Part shown: piece after piece, positions 1 through 7,720 of the stretch
Position numbering within the stretch: position 1 is the first letter of the stretch
Layout: every line of letters begins with the position of its first letter
Source: Rhodanobacteraceae bacterium
GTDB lineage: Bacteria > Acidobacteriota > Terriglobia > Terriglobales > Acidobacteriaceae
Length of the DNA stretch: 33,064 nt
Reading direction: 5' to 3'
NCBI GenBank assembly: GCA_025350865.1
Contig: JANXWZ010000026.1
Location: 1-33,064, forward strand
Position numbers and translations under genes: made by a program
The notes under the pieces: model-generated
Told to the model about the DNA's origin: nothing
The model's input: only the letters and a program-made list of their open reading frames with translations
Database searches by the model: none

Positions 1-389
1 ATCTCCATGCCTTCCTTCGAGTTGTAGCTCATCTCCTCGTTCTGGGCGCGGCCTTCGTTCAGGTTCGCGGTCCACTTCACCGTCTGGACGAAGGTGGGGA
101 ACTCGATGATCTGCGAACGGAGCGGGCTGTAGAAGACCCAGCCGGTGCGGATCGGAATCTCGCTGGCACCGCGCTGCGAGCCGCTGAGCACGATCTCGAC
201 GCCCACGTAGCCGGCGCCGATGCGCGTGATCGACGCAATGTAGTTGAAGAAGATAATCGCAGCGATAAAGAGGGCGATGCCGATGCCTACGATCTTGAGC
301 AGGCCTTTGGAGCGCTGGAGCTGGGCATCGAGATTGACGTTGCGGCCGGTGTTGCCGTTGATGGTGGGGCCGTTGAAGTTTTCAAACAT
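1..389 (-). CDS. SPFH/band-7 (prohibitin-like) membrane protein, C-terminus outside the window
   Basis: The visible N-terminal 129 residues begin with a short polar stretch, then one transmembrane helix (about residues 29-49, rich in I, G, A and F). A band-7-like domain follows, with GYVGVEIVLSG and a later EEMSYNSKEGME segment typical of the SPFH fold. Proteins of this family form membrane-anchored ring scaffolds that organise proteases or lipid domains. The ATG at 387-389 is preceded by AAAGGA six bases upstream, which fixes the start. The gene runs off the left edge, so total length and any C-terminal coiled coil cannot be judged. The family call rests on fold-level motif recognition; which SPFH subfamily is unknown. 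Confidence 0.75.
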   Translation of the reverse strand, partial: MFENFNGPTINGNTGRNVNLDAQLQRSKGLLKIVGIGIALFIAAIIFFNYIASITRIGAGYVGVEIVLSGSQRGASEIPIRTGWVFYSPLRSQIIEFPTFVQTVKWTANLNEGRAQNEEMSYNSKEGME

Positions 390-435
390 GGAAGGGTCCT
401 TTGGACTTGCGCGAGGGTGCAGACGAAATACAGGG

Positions 436-454
436 ATTCTGGCTGCGCCAGAAT
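436..454. repeat. Short intergenic hairpin repeat
   Basis: ATTCTGGC and GCCAGAAT form a perfect 8-bp stem with a 3-base TGC loop, within a context reading CAGGGATTCT...AGAATGACGG. This resembles dispersed intergenic repeats I associate with Acidobacteriota genomes. There is no T-tract, so a terminator role is unlikely. Confidence 0.45.
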
Positions 455-488
455 GACGGACTCACTGAGAGTGGCGGAGACGGGGAGG

Positions 489-719
489 TCAACCCCACCG
501 CCTGTTCCAGATTCCTCGGAACGCGACGGAGCCCGCTGCGGCGGTTGCCAGCAGCAGACAGGTGCCTCCCAGGACGGCCAGATTACTGGGCAGATTGAGC
601 AGGTGGAAAGCGGTGACCATTCCTTCAAAGAGAAGGAGGAGTACAAGCAGGGAAAGCAACGATTTAATCGCTACGGTCACAGGTCCTCGGCCGGTATTGC
701 TGGCCCTTACAACCACCAC
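489..719 (-). CDS. Small two-helix membrane protein, hypothetical
   Basis: A 76-codon frame starts at GTG. It encodes two hydrophobic segments (about residues 19-41, LLSLLVLLLLF then GMVTAFHLL, and 47-68, LAVLGGTCLLLATAAAGSVAF) joined by a short polar turn, and ends with a basic FRGIWNRRWG tail. This is typical of a small inner-membrane protein. It lies 99 bases upstream of the SPFH gene on the same strand and might be co-transcribed with it. The start is uncertain because several GTG codons follow one another and the ribosome site is weak. No family recognised; the hydrophobic pattern is the only support. Confidence 0.45.
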   Translation of the reverse strand: MVVVRASNTGRGPVTVAIKSLLSLLVLLLLFEGMVTAFHLLNLPSNLAVLGGTCLLLATAAAGSVAFRGIWNRRWG

Positions 720-764
720 CAGACTAGACCTGTTTTGTCAGGACGTAAATCCCACTTCGGTAAC

Positions 765-812
765 CAGTGACTAGTCGTTGTTGCTTGTTGCTGGTTGTTA
801 GTTGCTAGTTTC
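765..812. repeat. GTTGCT-like low-complexity tract
   Basis: Reiterated TTGCT/GTTAG/CTAGT words (GTTGTTGCTTGTTGCTGGTTG and on) form a short imperfect tandem tract between the PAP2 gene and the small membrane gene. It overlaps the last bases of the PAP2 frame. No coding or terminator function is visible. Confidence 0.4.
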
Positions 813-1677
813 GGTCGAAGCGTTTATGCACCTTGGCGACATAGTGGCCGATCAGCCAACCGGAGGCGCTGCCGACGAGGACGTCTGACGGGAAGTGTTG
901 CTGGCCCAGAACGCGGGTCAGGCTGACACCCGTTGCGGCGGTGTAGACCGCGAAGGCCACCCACTTGGACGGATAGCGTGAGGCGAGGACAGACGCCGTG
1001 CTCCACGCGACGACGGTGTGGGAGGACGGAAAGGACGAGTTGAAGCCTGCGATGCCCTTGTAAAACTGGCCGCGCTGACTGTCTTGGTAGGGGCGTTCAC
1101 GCCAGGTGGCGAGCTTCAGGATCTGCTCGGTAATGACGGAGTCGGCCCCAGCTTCAGCGACCAGCATGCCGGTTTCGCGCGGGTATTCGTGGCCACCGAA
1201 GCGTCCGTAGGCGTACATGCCGACGGGCACAATGACGAGGCTCCCGATGAGGACATTCGAGGTGTTGATATTGGCCTGGTTCCACGGACCATCCTGGGTG
1301 ATGACGTCGTGCATGGTGTAGTGGTCCGTCGCGAGGGACGCGGCAGTGGCTCCGGCGAAGGGAACGAGCCACTTGAGATCGCGCGTCCGGAGTTTGAACG
1401 GGCTGAGAAGGATGGCTTTCTCGTCGCTCAGAATGTGCTGCGGTAGGCGGACGATGGTATTGGGATCCTGCACGGCAGACGACGTTTGGGCAGTCGTTTC
1501 GACAAGTACCGGAAGAGGCGCATCTGGAAGCGCATCGGCCGAGGGCCCCTGCTGAGCGAACGCGGACCAACTAGACAGCAACACTATTGCCGGGATGATT
1601 CCGGCGCGTGACAGACCCAAGAGCAACCTACTTTCCGTACGTGATTGGCGCGCAAAACTCAGTGCAAAGGACGGCAC
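805..1677 (-). CDS. PAP2-family phosphatase (phosphatidic acid phosphatase type 2 / haloperoxidase fold), exported
   Basis: The protein likely hydrolyses a lipid or isoprenoid phosphate at the outer face of the membrane. All three PAP2 signature blocks are visible: K188-x6-RP at 188-196 (KLATWRERP), PSSH at 217-220 (a PSGH variant, with the catalytic His) and TR-x5-H-x3-D at 254-265. An N-terminal hydrophobic stretch ending SAFAQQ (about residues 23-43) looks like a signal peptide. The annotated start is GTG at 1677 with a poor ribosome site. A TTG about 17 codons inside, behind a GGAAAGTAGG stretch, is an alternative and would keep the signal peptide. The substrate (phosphatidate, undecaprenyl pyrophosphate or other) cannot be told from the sequence. 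Confidence 0.85.
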   Translation of the reverse strand: MPSFALSFARQSRTESRLLLGLSRAGIIPAIVLLSSWSAFAQQGPSADALPDAPLPVLVETTAQTSSAVQDPNTIVRLPQHILSDEKAILLSPFKLRTRDLKWLVPFAGATAASLATDHYTMHDVITQDGPWNQANINTSNVLIGSLVIVPVGMYAYGRFGGHEYPRETGMLVAEAGADSVITEQILKLATWRERPYQDSQRGQFYKGIAGFNSSFPSSHTVVAWSTASVLASRYPSKWVAFAVYTAATGVSLTRVLGQQHFPSDVLVGSASGWLIGHYVAKVHKRFDRN

Positions 1678-1760
1678 ACTTCATGCATACCAGACGATTC
1701 TGATGCCAGGATGAGGCGCAAAGGATGTGACCTCAGCGGAATTCCCAGAGAAGGTTGGGC

Positions 1761-2234
1761 TTATGGGGTGGCGAAATAGACGGCGCAGATCGACAGGCTG
1801 ATCGTGATGACATCCTCCGCCAGCGCAACGGGAAAGTCGGGAATCTTGCCGCCCACCGTGAGGTACCGGCGAAGATAGAAGCCGAGGAAGGCCCCGGCGA
1901 CGGCTGAAACTGCTCCGAGCAGAGCCCCGGCGACTACACCTGCGCCAAGCGTCAGAGCCAGGACAGCGCCGACCCCGGACCCGAAGATGGCTCGCGCCAG
2001 GAGCGGGAACGTGTCTATGCGGTTGGGCGTCTGGGGAAGTTTGTCGCCGATTAACTCTCCCAAGGCAAGCAAGGTGAAGACCACGACGCAGATGGGGTTG
2101 GTGATCCAGAACGCCCAGGTTCCCGTGACCGGCAGGTGGCCGGTGTAAGCGAACCAGCACAAGACAGCGATCGGCGTGAGGGTGCGAAGGCCGTTAGCGC
2201 CGGCGAGCATCGGGATAGCAAGGAACCAGGGCAT
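1761..2234 (-). CDS. DUF4126-family membrane protein
   Basis: A 157-residue hydrophobic protein starts MPWFLAIPMLAGANGLRTLT. That opening, the GELIGDKLPQTPNRI motif and the four or so hydrophobic segments are characteristic of DUF4126 proteins, whose function is unknown. The frame is open further upstream, but those codons lie inside glyA. I take the ATG at 2232-2234, which sits 16 bases after the glyA stop and matches the family start. The tight spacing implies transcription from the glyA promoter. The C-terminus, with the VALAEDVITI segment, appears complete. Confidence 0.8.
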   Translation of the reverse strand: MPWFLAIPMLAGANGLRTLTPIAVLCWFAYTGHLPVTGTWAFWITNPICVVVFTLLALGELIGDKLPQTPNRIDTFPLLARAIFGSGVGAVLALTLGAGVVAGALLGAVSAVAGAFLGFYLRRYLTVGGKIPDFPVALAEDVITISLSICAVYFATP

Positions 2235-2250
2235 CGGAAAAGGTCTCGGG

Positions 2251-3513
2251 TTACGCGCGCAGGTAGTCGTAGAGGGGAAACTGCTCGGCGAGTTCGGCGA
2301 CTTCGCCGCGAATCCTGGCGAGAACCCCGGAGTCATTCCGATTCTCAAGCGCGGCGACGATCCAGTTTGCGACTGTCACCATCTCTGCTTCCTTCATGCC
2401 GCGGGTGGTCAGGGCGGGTGTACCGATACGAATGCCAGAGGGCTTCATGGGTGGATTGGTGTCGTAAGGGATCGCGTTCTTGTTGACCGTAATCCCGGCA
2501 GCCCCGAGGGCAAATTCAGCTTCGGAGCCGAACATGCCCTTCTCGAAGACGTCGATCAACATCAGGTGCGTGTCGGTGCCGCCGGAGATGATGCGGAAGC
2601 CTTTCTCAGCAATGGCGGCTGCCAGCACCTGGGCGTTGGCCACAATCTGCGCGGCGTAAGCGGCGAATTCAGGCTGCAGCGCCTCGCGAAAGGCGACGGC
2701 CTTGGCGGCGATGATGTGCATCAGCGGGCCGCCCTGCTGACCGGGGAACACGCTGCGGTCGATACTGGCCGCAAACTGCTGCTGGCACAGGATCAGCCCG
2801 GCGCGAGGGCCGCGCAGCGTCTTGTGCGTGGTGGTGGTGACGACGTGCGCGTACGGCACGGGCGAGGGATGCGCCCCGCCCGCGACGAGGCCGGCGAAGT
2901 GCGCCATGTCGACCAGGAAGCAGGCTCCCACCTTGTCGGCGATCTGGCGCATGCGGGCGAAGTCGAACTGGCGCGGATAGGCGCTACCGCCTCCGATGAT
3001 CATCTTGGGCTGCACCGCGACGGCCTGCTCTTCGAGCTGATCGTAGTCGATGACCTCGGTGTCTTTGCGGACCTGGTAGCCGGCAATGTTGTAGAGTTTG
3101 CCCGAGAAGTTGAGCTTGTGGCCATGGGTAAGGTGCCCACCGTGGGCGAGGTCGAGGCCGAGAACAGTGTCGCCGGGTTGCACGAGCGTCATGTAGGCAG
3201 CGGCGTTGGCCTGGGAGCCGGAGTGCGCCTGCACGTTGGCGTGCTCAGCACCGAACAGCTTCTTTGCGCGATCGCGGGCGAGGTTCTCGACCACGTCGGC
3301 GAACTCGCAACCGCCGTAATAGCGCTTGCCCGGATAGCCTTCAGCGTACTTGTTGGTGAAGACGGTTCCGGCGGCTTCGAGCACGGCGCGGCTGACGAAG
3401 TTCTCCGAGGCAATCATCTCCAGGCCCTCGTGCTGGCGGAGAACTTCCTGCTGAATCTGCGCGGCTATCTCCGGGTCGGAGGCGGCGAGGGTAGCGGTTA
3501 GGTCGATCGACAT
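2251..3513 (-). CDS. glyA: Serine hydroxymethyltransferase
   Basis: This PLP enzyme interconverts serine and glycine with tetrahydrofolate, supplying one-carbon units to purine and thymidylate synthesis. The 420-residue length is normal. The PLP-binding lysine is K231 in [14 protein letters not shown]. Other family landmarks are [11 protein letters not shown] (about 31-41), [11 protein letters not shown] (58-68), [10 protein letters not shown] (98-107) and [20 protein letters not shown] hexamer lies just 6 bases before the ATG, so the mRNA may be leaderless. The DUF4126 gene follows immediately. The call is secure. Confidence 0.97.
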   Translation of the reverse strand: MSIDLTATLAASDPEIAAQIQQEVLRQHEGLEMIASENFVSRAVLEAAGTVFTNKYAEGYPGKRYYGGCEFADVVENLARDRAKKLFGAEHANVQAHSGSQANAAAYMTLVQPGDTVLGLDLAHGGHLTHGHKLNFSGKLYNIAGYQVRKDTEVIDYDQLEEQAVAVQPKMIIGGGSAYPRQFDFARMRQIADKVGACFLVDMAHFAGLVAGGAHPSPVPYAHVVTTTTHKTLRGPRAGLILCQQQFAASIDRSVFPGQQGGPLMHIIAAKAVAFREALQPEFAAYAAQIVANAQVLAAAIAEKGFRIISGGTDTHLMLIDVFEKGMFGSEAEFALGAAGITVNKNAIPYDTNPPMKPSGIRIGTPALTTRGMKEAEMVTVANWIVAALENRNDSGVLARIRGEVAELAEQFPLYDYLRA

Positions 3514-3586
3514 AAGTCAATCTTATGCCAGCGGCGGCGGCGCAATGGAAATTGAAACGCGAAAAGCAACGGGAATGGAAGTGGCA

Positions 3587-4939
3587 TCAACCCAGGTCGG
3601 CATGATCGTGCAGGAAAGCATTCCTGAACTTGCCCTTAGGGTCGAACTCTTTGGCGAGGGCACGGAAATCTTCGATACGCGGGTAGACCTTGGCAATTTG
3701 CGCGCTGCCCAGTGTGAAAACCTTGGCCCAGTGCGGGCGAGCCTGAAACGGCGCGAGTATGGCTTCGATCTGCGGCACTATCTTCATGACGGCGTCGGTT
3801 TCGAGCTTCCAGGTGAAGTGGATTGCGAGCGAGGGCCGCTGGTAGGCCATGCTCATCCAGAGATCGTCGGCTGCGATGGCGCGCAGCTCCGTGATGTAAA
3901 GGTGCGGCGTGATCTTGTCGCGGAGAGTTTCCACGGCACGCACGGCCTCATAGGCTCGGTCGAAGGGGACGAAGAACTCCGTTTGCAACTCCTGGCCGCT
4001 GGAGGGCGTGAATTTGAGCTCGAAGTGCGGCAACCGCTCGTACCACGGCCCCACGATGTTGAGCTGGTCGGTGCAGGCCTCGGCAGGATGATCGACTATT
4101 GGGTGGAGCTTCTTGATCGCGACCTTCGCGTTGTAGAAGTGCGCGGGAGGCGCGGCGGCTCCGCCCTGATCGACGCGGCGCTTGATCCAGAGCTCGCTGG
4201 CGACGCCATTTTGCCAGTCGGTAAACAGCGAGACGCTGTAGCCCGCGCCCATGATGGCGGCGAAGTTGTGCTCCAACTCGCTGAACGGAAGGTTCTGGTA
4301 GACCACCTGGGTCATGTCGTAGCGGGGCTGGATCTGGAGGGTAAGGTGCGTGACCACGCCGAGCGCTCCAAGACCGACGACGGCTCCGGCGAAGCGGTCG
4401 CCATCCTTGTCGCGGGAGAGGGTGTGGACGGAGCCATCGGCGGCGACGAAATCCACTGCGCGGACGGCGGTGGCGAGATTGCCATTGCCCATTCCGGAGC
4501 CATGTGTTGCCGTGGCGCAGGCTCCGCCGACCGAGATGTGCGGCAGCGAGGCCATGTTGTGCAGCGCAAAGCCCTTGGCGTCGAGAAGGGTGGCCAGGTC
4601 ACCGTAGCGGATGCCCGCGCCGACGGTCACGGTCGACGCCTTGGCATCGATGCTGACGTCGTTTAGCTTGAGGGTGGAGATCTGGGCAGTCTGCGAATCG
4701 GCGATGCCGTTGAAGGCGTGGCGTGTGCCGAGCGCACGAACCTTGGCGACGCTGCGGACGGCTGCCTGCGTCTCCGCGACCGTGGTTGGCTGGAGAACTT
4801 TGTTGGTGGAGTAGTGAAAGTTCCCGGACCAGTTGGTTCTGGGGACGGAATCGTCTGCCAACGCCGAGACTTCGCCTAAATTGATCATCATTGCGGCTGC
4901 TGCGGCTGCCGATCCTTTTAGAAATTCGCGCTTATCCAA
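3587..4939 (-). CDS. FAD-linked alditol oxidase-like flavoprotein with N-terminal export signal
   Basis: The protein belongs to the vanillyl-alcohol-oxidase fold and is strikingly like Streptomyces alditol oxidase (AldO), which oxidises xylitol/sorbitol-type polyols with O2. The FAD-anchoring histidine is H74 in GTRHAFNG. The ASLPHISVGGA and THGSGMGNGNLA FAD-binding segments are at 130-154. Active-site residues matching AldO's Glu/Arg pair and Lys are E351 and R353 (TELRAIAAD) and K406 (RPHWAKVF). The first 28 residues (KREFLKGSAAAAAAMM...) resemble a Tat signal with KR in place of RR, which fits periplasmic export of a folded flavoprotein. The start is TTG, preceded by GGGGGAG at seven bases. 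The exact polyol substrate is not predictable; an arabinono-lactone-oxidase-type role is the alternative. Confidence 0.88.
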   Translation of the reverse strand: MDKREFLKGSAAAAAAMMINLGEVSALADDSVPRTNWSGNFHYSTNKVLQPTTVAETQAAVRSVAKVRALGTRHAFNGIADSQTAQISTLKLNDVSIDAKASTVTVGAGIRYGDLATLLDAKGFALHNMASLPHISVGGACATATHGSGMGNGNLATAVRAVDFVAADGSVHTLSRDKDGDRFAGAVVGLGALGVVTHLTLQIQPRYDMTQVVYQNLPFSELEHNFAAIMGAGYSVSLFTDWQNGVASELWIKRRVDQGGAAAPPAHFYNAKVAIKKLHPIVDHPAEACTDQLNIVGPWYERLPHFELKFTPSSGQELQTEFFVPFDRAYEAVRAVETLRDKITPHLYITELRAIAADDLWMSMAYQRPSLAIHFTWKLETDAVMKIVPQIEAILAPFQARPHWAKVFTLGSAQIAKVYPRIEDFRALAKEFDPKGKFRNAFLHDHADLG

Positions 4940-4966
4940 AAGATACTCCCCCGAAATGCAGGACCG

Positions 4967-4995
4967 ATTGTAAGCGCAGGGAGGGTAGGCGTCAC
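4967..4995 (-). promoter_or_regulatory. Candidate promoter of the alditol-oxidase-like gene
   Basis: On the minus strand GTGACG (4990-4995) and TACAAT (4967-4972) are separated by 17 bases. Transcription would start near 4960, with the GGGGGAG ribosome site and TTG start downstream. The -35 is a partial match and the -10 a good one. Confidence 0.5.
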
Positions 4996-5033
4996 GTCGA
5001 ATGCTACCGCAGGTGTGTCGATCTCTTCGCCCC

Positions 5034-5039
5034 TATAAT
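5034..5039 (+). promoter_or_regulatory. -10 element upstream of the broken gene at 5057
   Basis: A perfect TATAAT lies 17 bases before the GTG at 5057, with an AAGGGTGGG ribosome-site-like stretch at 5045-5053. No convincing -35 is seen. It supports the view that the downstream frame was once an expressed gene. Confidence 0.45.
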
Positions 5040-5056
5040 CCGCAAAGGGTGGGAAT

Positions 5057-5578
5057 GTGCAGTGGAAAGACTTTGAGTATCGTGGCGAGCGATGTGACCT
5101 CTCGCATCTTTGGCCTTGTACGCTGCAGTACGAGCGTCCTCAGTTAGCGGATAGACCAGCCGTCAGATTCACGGTAGAGGCCACCTACAGTCTTCATTGC
5201 TTTTCACATGCTCCGACGGTCGGCGACAACGACGCGGCAGATGTCTATCCGGCATCGGAGTTGCGAGTCTTCGACCGGTATCGCTTCGAGATGTCAAAGA
5301 GATTGCCGGAGATCATTGCGAGTTTGCCGACCAAGGACAATACGCCAGACGGGACGGAGCAATTTCATCACCGTCGAAATCATTAAAGACAATGGAACCA
5401 TGGTCGAATACGACATTTTTTCAAAGTGAAGAAGCCAGGTCGAGGGCGCGTTGAGCTTCGAGTCGAGAGCGCCTATGTTCGCGACTCGGAATACGGAAGC
5501 AGCAGACCTTCCGGCAATAAGATCGGATTTCTTGTGATTCTGCACAACGTCTTGAACATCCTGACAAGCAGGACTTAA
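5057..5578 (+). pseudogene. Frameshifted gene of an uncharacterised conserved family (DLSHL / SLHCF / ESAYVRD motifs)
   Basis: Three successive segments read as one family protein in alternating frames. From GTG 5057 the first frame gives FEYRGERCDLSHLWP, TYSLHCFSHA and ELRVFDRYRFEMSKRLPEII. Around 5340-5360 the reading shifts to the frame giving TGRSNFITVEIIKDNG and VEYDIF. At the T6 run 5416-5421 it returns to the first frame, giving VKKPGRGRVELRVESAYVRD and IGFLVILHNVLN, and stops at 5576-5578. From memory, intact relatives carry these same motifs contiguously, with YEIFF where the T-run lies, consistent with a lost T. The function of the family is unknown to me. Two indels mean either real decay or assembly/sequencing errors. 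A terminator follows directly. Confidence 0.7.
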
Positions 5579-5580
5579 TC

Positions 5581-5611
5581 AAAATAGGCTCCCGAGTTGG
5601 GAGCCTATTTT
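5581..5611. terminator. Bidirectional rho-independent terminator
   Basis: AAAATAGGCTCCC and GGGAGCCTATTTT form a perfect 13-bp inverted repeat with a GAGTT loop. Flanking A and T runs make it work on both strands. It begins three bases after the stop of the broken gene and faces the convergent hydrolase gene. Confidence 0.9.
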
Positions 5612-5854
5612 GCGAAGAGTCTTGCCACGGGCCTCTTGAAATCCCTACACACGGGTGGGGACCATTTCTGGCGGGATCAACGCCACGGCAAAAGCCGCTC
5701 CGCTCATACGCTGACTTCTCTATGAAGTATCGGTTCCCCGGTAAAGCGCAAGGAGACCGCAAATTTGGGGATTGCGTTTGCGATTACGTTTGGAGAAGAC
5801 ACCCAAAACCGTTTATCGGCGCATTCATCCGTCCCACGAGTCGAAACAGGATCG
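5612..5854. other. Intergenic gap, nothing recognised
   Basis: About 240 bases lie between the terminator and the end of the hydrolase gene. Frames overlapping it show no family features or start signals, and no RNA gene or repeat was seen. Confidence 0.4.
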
Positions 5855-7009
5855 TCAGTCATCCGACGACAGCCGCTTGAAGGCGCTTCGGATGAAGGTG
5901 GAGAGATACCAGGCGTCGAGGTACTTGTAGGGCGTCTCGCCGGTGGTGTAGTGCCCGCAGGGAAGCATGCGCTCGATGAAGTCGATGTTGTGCGCCCGGA
6001 AGGTGCGGATGGCATCCTGCGAGAACTCTTCGAGGAAGGTGAGATCGTACCTGGCGTGGACCACCAGGACCTGCTTCGGGTTGGCGGCGAAGCGCTCCAT
6101 ATAAGCCATGGGGCTGATGGCGCGGTAGGCCTCGCGGAGTGTGGCCTGCGTGAGGCCGGCCCGCTCGAACGCCTCGTGGATGTGGCGTGTGCTTTGGCCC
6201 GTCCATACGACGTCGCCGAACCATGTTGATGCGTGGTTGAAGGCGCAGACCTTCAGGCGGGCGTCGTGGGCGGCGGCGATGAAGGCGTAGCAGGAGCCGA
6301 GTGAGGTCCCGAGAACGCCAAGCTGGTCGAATCCCTGCTCGTTGAGCCAGTCGCAGCAGGAGCGGACGTCCACCACAGCCTGCTGGCAGGCCGCCATGGT
6401 TCGCCCAATGTTGGACGAGCAGGCGTAGTCGGAGCGCTCAATCTCGGCGGGGCGGCGGATGTCGTGGTACGGCTTGGACAGGCGCAGGCAGCTGATGCCG
6501 AAGCGATTGAAGATCTCGCAGAGCGCGTTGTGCGAGAAGGCGTCGGCGTTCCACTGCGGCATCACGATCAGGGCCTGACGCGGATTGCCGCCGATCGCCG
6601 GAAACCAGCGGGCGTTCACCTGATCGTTCTCGGAGTGCGGTGTCCGCACGGCCGAGGTGAAGCGAAGAAATTCCGCCTGCTTCAACTCGCCCGTTGCCGC
6701 CTTGCGCTTTAAGTCGGCATCCTGGGCGAGCGTCTCGGGCCGCACATTGGTTGGGAAAAGCTCCGGGTGGCGGGTTTCGAGGCGGAAGTCGGTCGGGACA
6801 TCGTAGCCGAAGAACTGATCGGAATCCTGAGCCAGTTGCGCACTCAGCGCCGTCATGCGGCTTAGCTCGTCCTGACTGGAATCGGCGGACGCGACGGACG
6901 GCAGCCAGTCAAAGCCCCATTCGAGCGGACGAACGATGCGATTCTTATCCCGGGTGGTAAGCGCCAGCTCCCAGTCATACATCCACTTTGCATAGAGCCG
7001 AGAGAGCAT
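5855..7009 (-). CDS. Alpha/beta-hydrolase fold protein
   Basis: A 384-residue hydrolase. In numbering from the chosen start, the nucleophile elbow GTSLG places Ser at about 236. The acid is Asp at about 322 (HARYDLTFLEEF) and the base His at about 353 (PCGHYTTGE), giving a complete triad. The N-terminal half, with RWFPAIGGNPRQALIVMPQWNAD, leads into the first strand of the fold. The architecture recalls the ABHD18-like (abhydrolase_18) group, but I am not sure of the subfamily and cannot name a substrate. The frame is open to an ATG at 7042. I prefer the ATG at 7007-7009, because a TGGTAGACT extended -10 lies 7 bases upstream and no ribosome site fits the longer form. There is no signal peptide, so it is likely cytoplasmic. 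Confidence 0.78.
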   Translation of the reverse strand: MLSRLYAKWMYDWELALTTRDKNRIVRPLEWGFDWLPSVASADSSQDELSRMTALSAQLAQDSDQFFGYDVPTDFRLETRHPELFPTNVRPETLAQDADLKRKAATGELKQAEFLRFTSAVRTPHSENDQVNARWFPAIGGNPRQALIVMPQWNADAFSHNALCEIFNRFGISCLRLSKPYHDIRRPAEIERSDYACSSNIGRTMAACQQAVVDVRSCCDWLNEQGFDQLGVLGTSLGSCYAFIAAAHDARLKVCAFNHASTWFGDVVWTGQSTRHIHEAFERAGLTQATLREAYRAISPMAYMERFAANPKQVLVVHARYDLTFLEEFSQDAIRTFRAHNIDFIERMLPCGHYTTGETPYKYLDAWYLSTFIRSAFKRLSSDD

Positions 7010-7182
7010 TGGATTCAGTCTACCAAGGCAAGGGACGCTCATGCGGAGGAAGAGAACAAAAAGCGAAAACTAAGATACGCTGCGCGATACGAGGAAAACT
7101 TGTCTTATTTGTGCCATTTTAAGACGTAACACGTTCACAGACTTGGAGTTAGTCCGATGCAAAATTTCTGCAAAAAGATGTC

Positions 7183-7211
7183 TTGACAGCGTGAATTGGA
7201 CAGCCTATAAC
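7183..7211 (+). promoter_or_regulatory. Near-consensus sigma-70 promoter at the left end of the phage locus
   Basis: A perfect TTGACA (7183-7188) and TATAAC (7206-7211) are separated by exactly 17 bases. Transcription should start near 7218 and run through a long leader into the zinc-ribbon and sigma-like genes. It is the best promoter match I found in the window. Confidence 0.8.
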
Positions 7212-7217
7212 CAACAA

Positions 7218-7474
7218 ACTCTCTGAACTTACAGGGCATCCAGCGAGGCGATGGGACGGGTGGAAGGAAAGTCCCCTAAAGGCCTCGACGTCAGGTCCCC
7301 TGTGACCAGGAGAGCGGTTGCGATTGTCCCAGGAAACGGTCGCCCGACAACGACAAAGCAGTGCGCGCAGCTCGATTCCACCTAGAGAATCCCGGAGAAG
7401 CGACGCGCACTTAATAGCAACCTTGCGAGCCCATCCGACCTTCGAAAACTACTGAGGCTCGCCGGGGGAGAACT
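7218..7474 (+). ncRNA. Long structured 5' leader, no known RNA family assigned
   Basis: About 255 transcribed bases lie between the promoter and the first start codon. A two-stage hairpin occupies 7244-7287: CGAGGC pairs with GCCTCG, and inside it GGGAC pairs with GTCCC, closing a purine-rich GGGTGGAAGGAAA loop. Further short pairings (GGTC/GACC near 7294-7309, TTGTC/GACAA in 7330-7360) follow. I could not match it to a riboswitch, RNase P, tmRNA or intron core. It could be a regulatory leader of the early genes or a separate small RNA. No convincing small ORF was seen in it. Confidence 0.45.
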
Positions 7475-7720
7475 ATGCCTTTGGAGAAGAAAATGAACGA
7501 CTTGCACATGAATCTGAAAGTATGTGAAGGGTGTGGAGCGCTTTGGCTCCGAGCCAATGTTTTGAACGGAGTGTATTGCAGGAGCTGTCGGGCGACGCTT
7601 GCGGAGTTTCCTGCAGCACGTGGTCACAGGGCACGACTGGGACCGAGACGGCGTCGCACGTCACTGCACGTGGTGTCCGATAACCGCGTCGCAACCAGCA
7701 TGGCGGGAGGTGCCCGATGA
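7475..7720 (+). CDS. Small zinc-ribbon protein, phage-locus associated
   Basis: An 81-residue protein has a four-cysteine zinc ribbon in its first half: VCEGCGALWLR then VYCRSCRATL, that is C-x2-C spaced about 17 residues from a second C-x2-C. The second half is basic (GHRARLGPRRRR), which suggests nucleic-acid or polymerase contact. The ATG at 7475 has GGGGGAG four bases upstream; an internal ATG at 7493 is less well placed. It overlaps the sigma-like gene by ATGA, so the two are translationally coupled. A regulatory partner role is inference from this pairing; no named family. Confidence 0.75.
   Translation: MPLEKKMNDLHMNLKVCEGCGALWLRANVLNGVYCRSCRATLAEFPAARGHRARLGPRRRRTSLHVVSDNRVATSMAGGAR

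Noticed and set aside
2176..3501. 441-codon plus-strand frame
   Set aside because: It is the antisense shadow of glyA, which has all SHMT motifs; long shadows are expected in GC-rich DNA.
3545..4666. 373-codon plus-strand frame
   Set aside because: Shadow of the alditol-oxidase-like gene, with no family features of its own.
7244..7290. RNase P-like GGAAGGAAAGTCC string in the leader
   Set aside because: It only partly resembles the conserved GGAGGAAAGTCC segment, and none of the other conserved RNase P cores is present.
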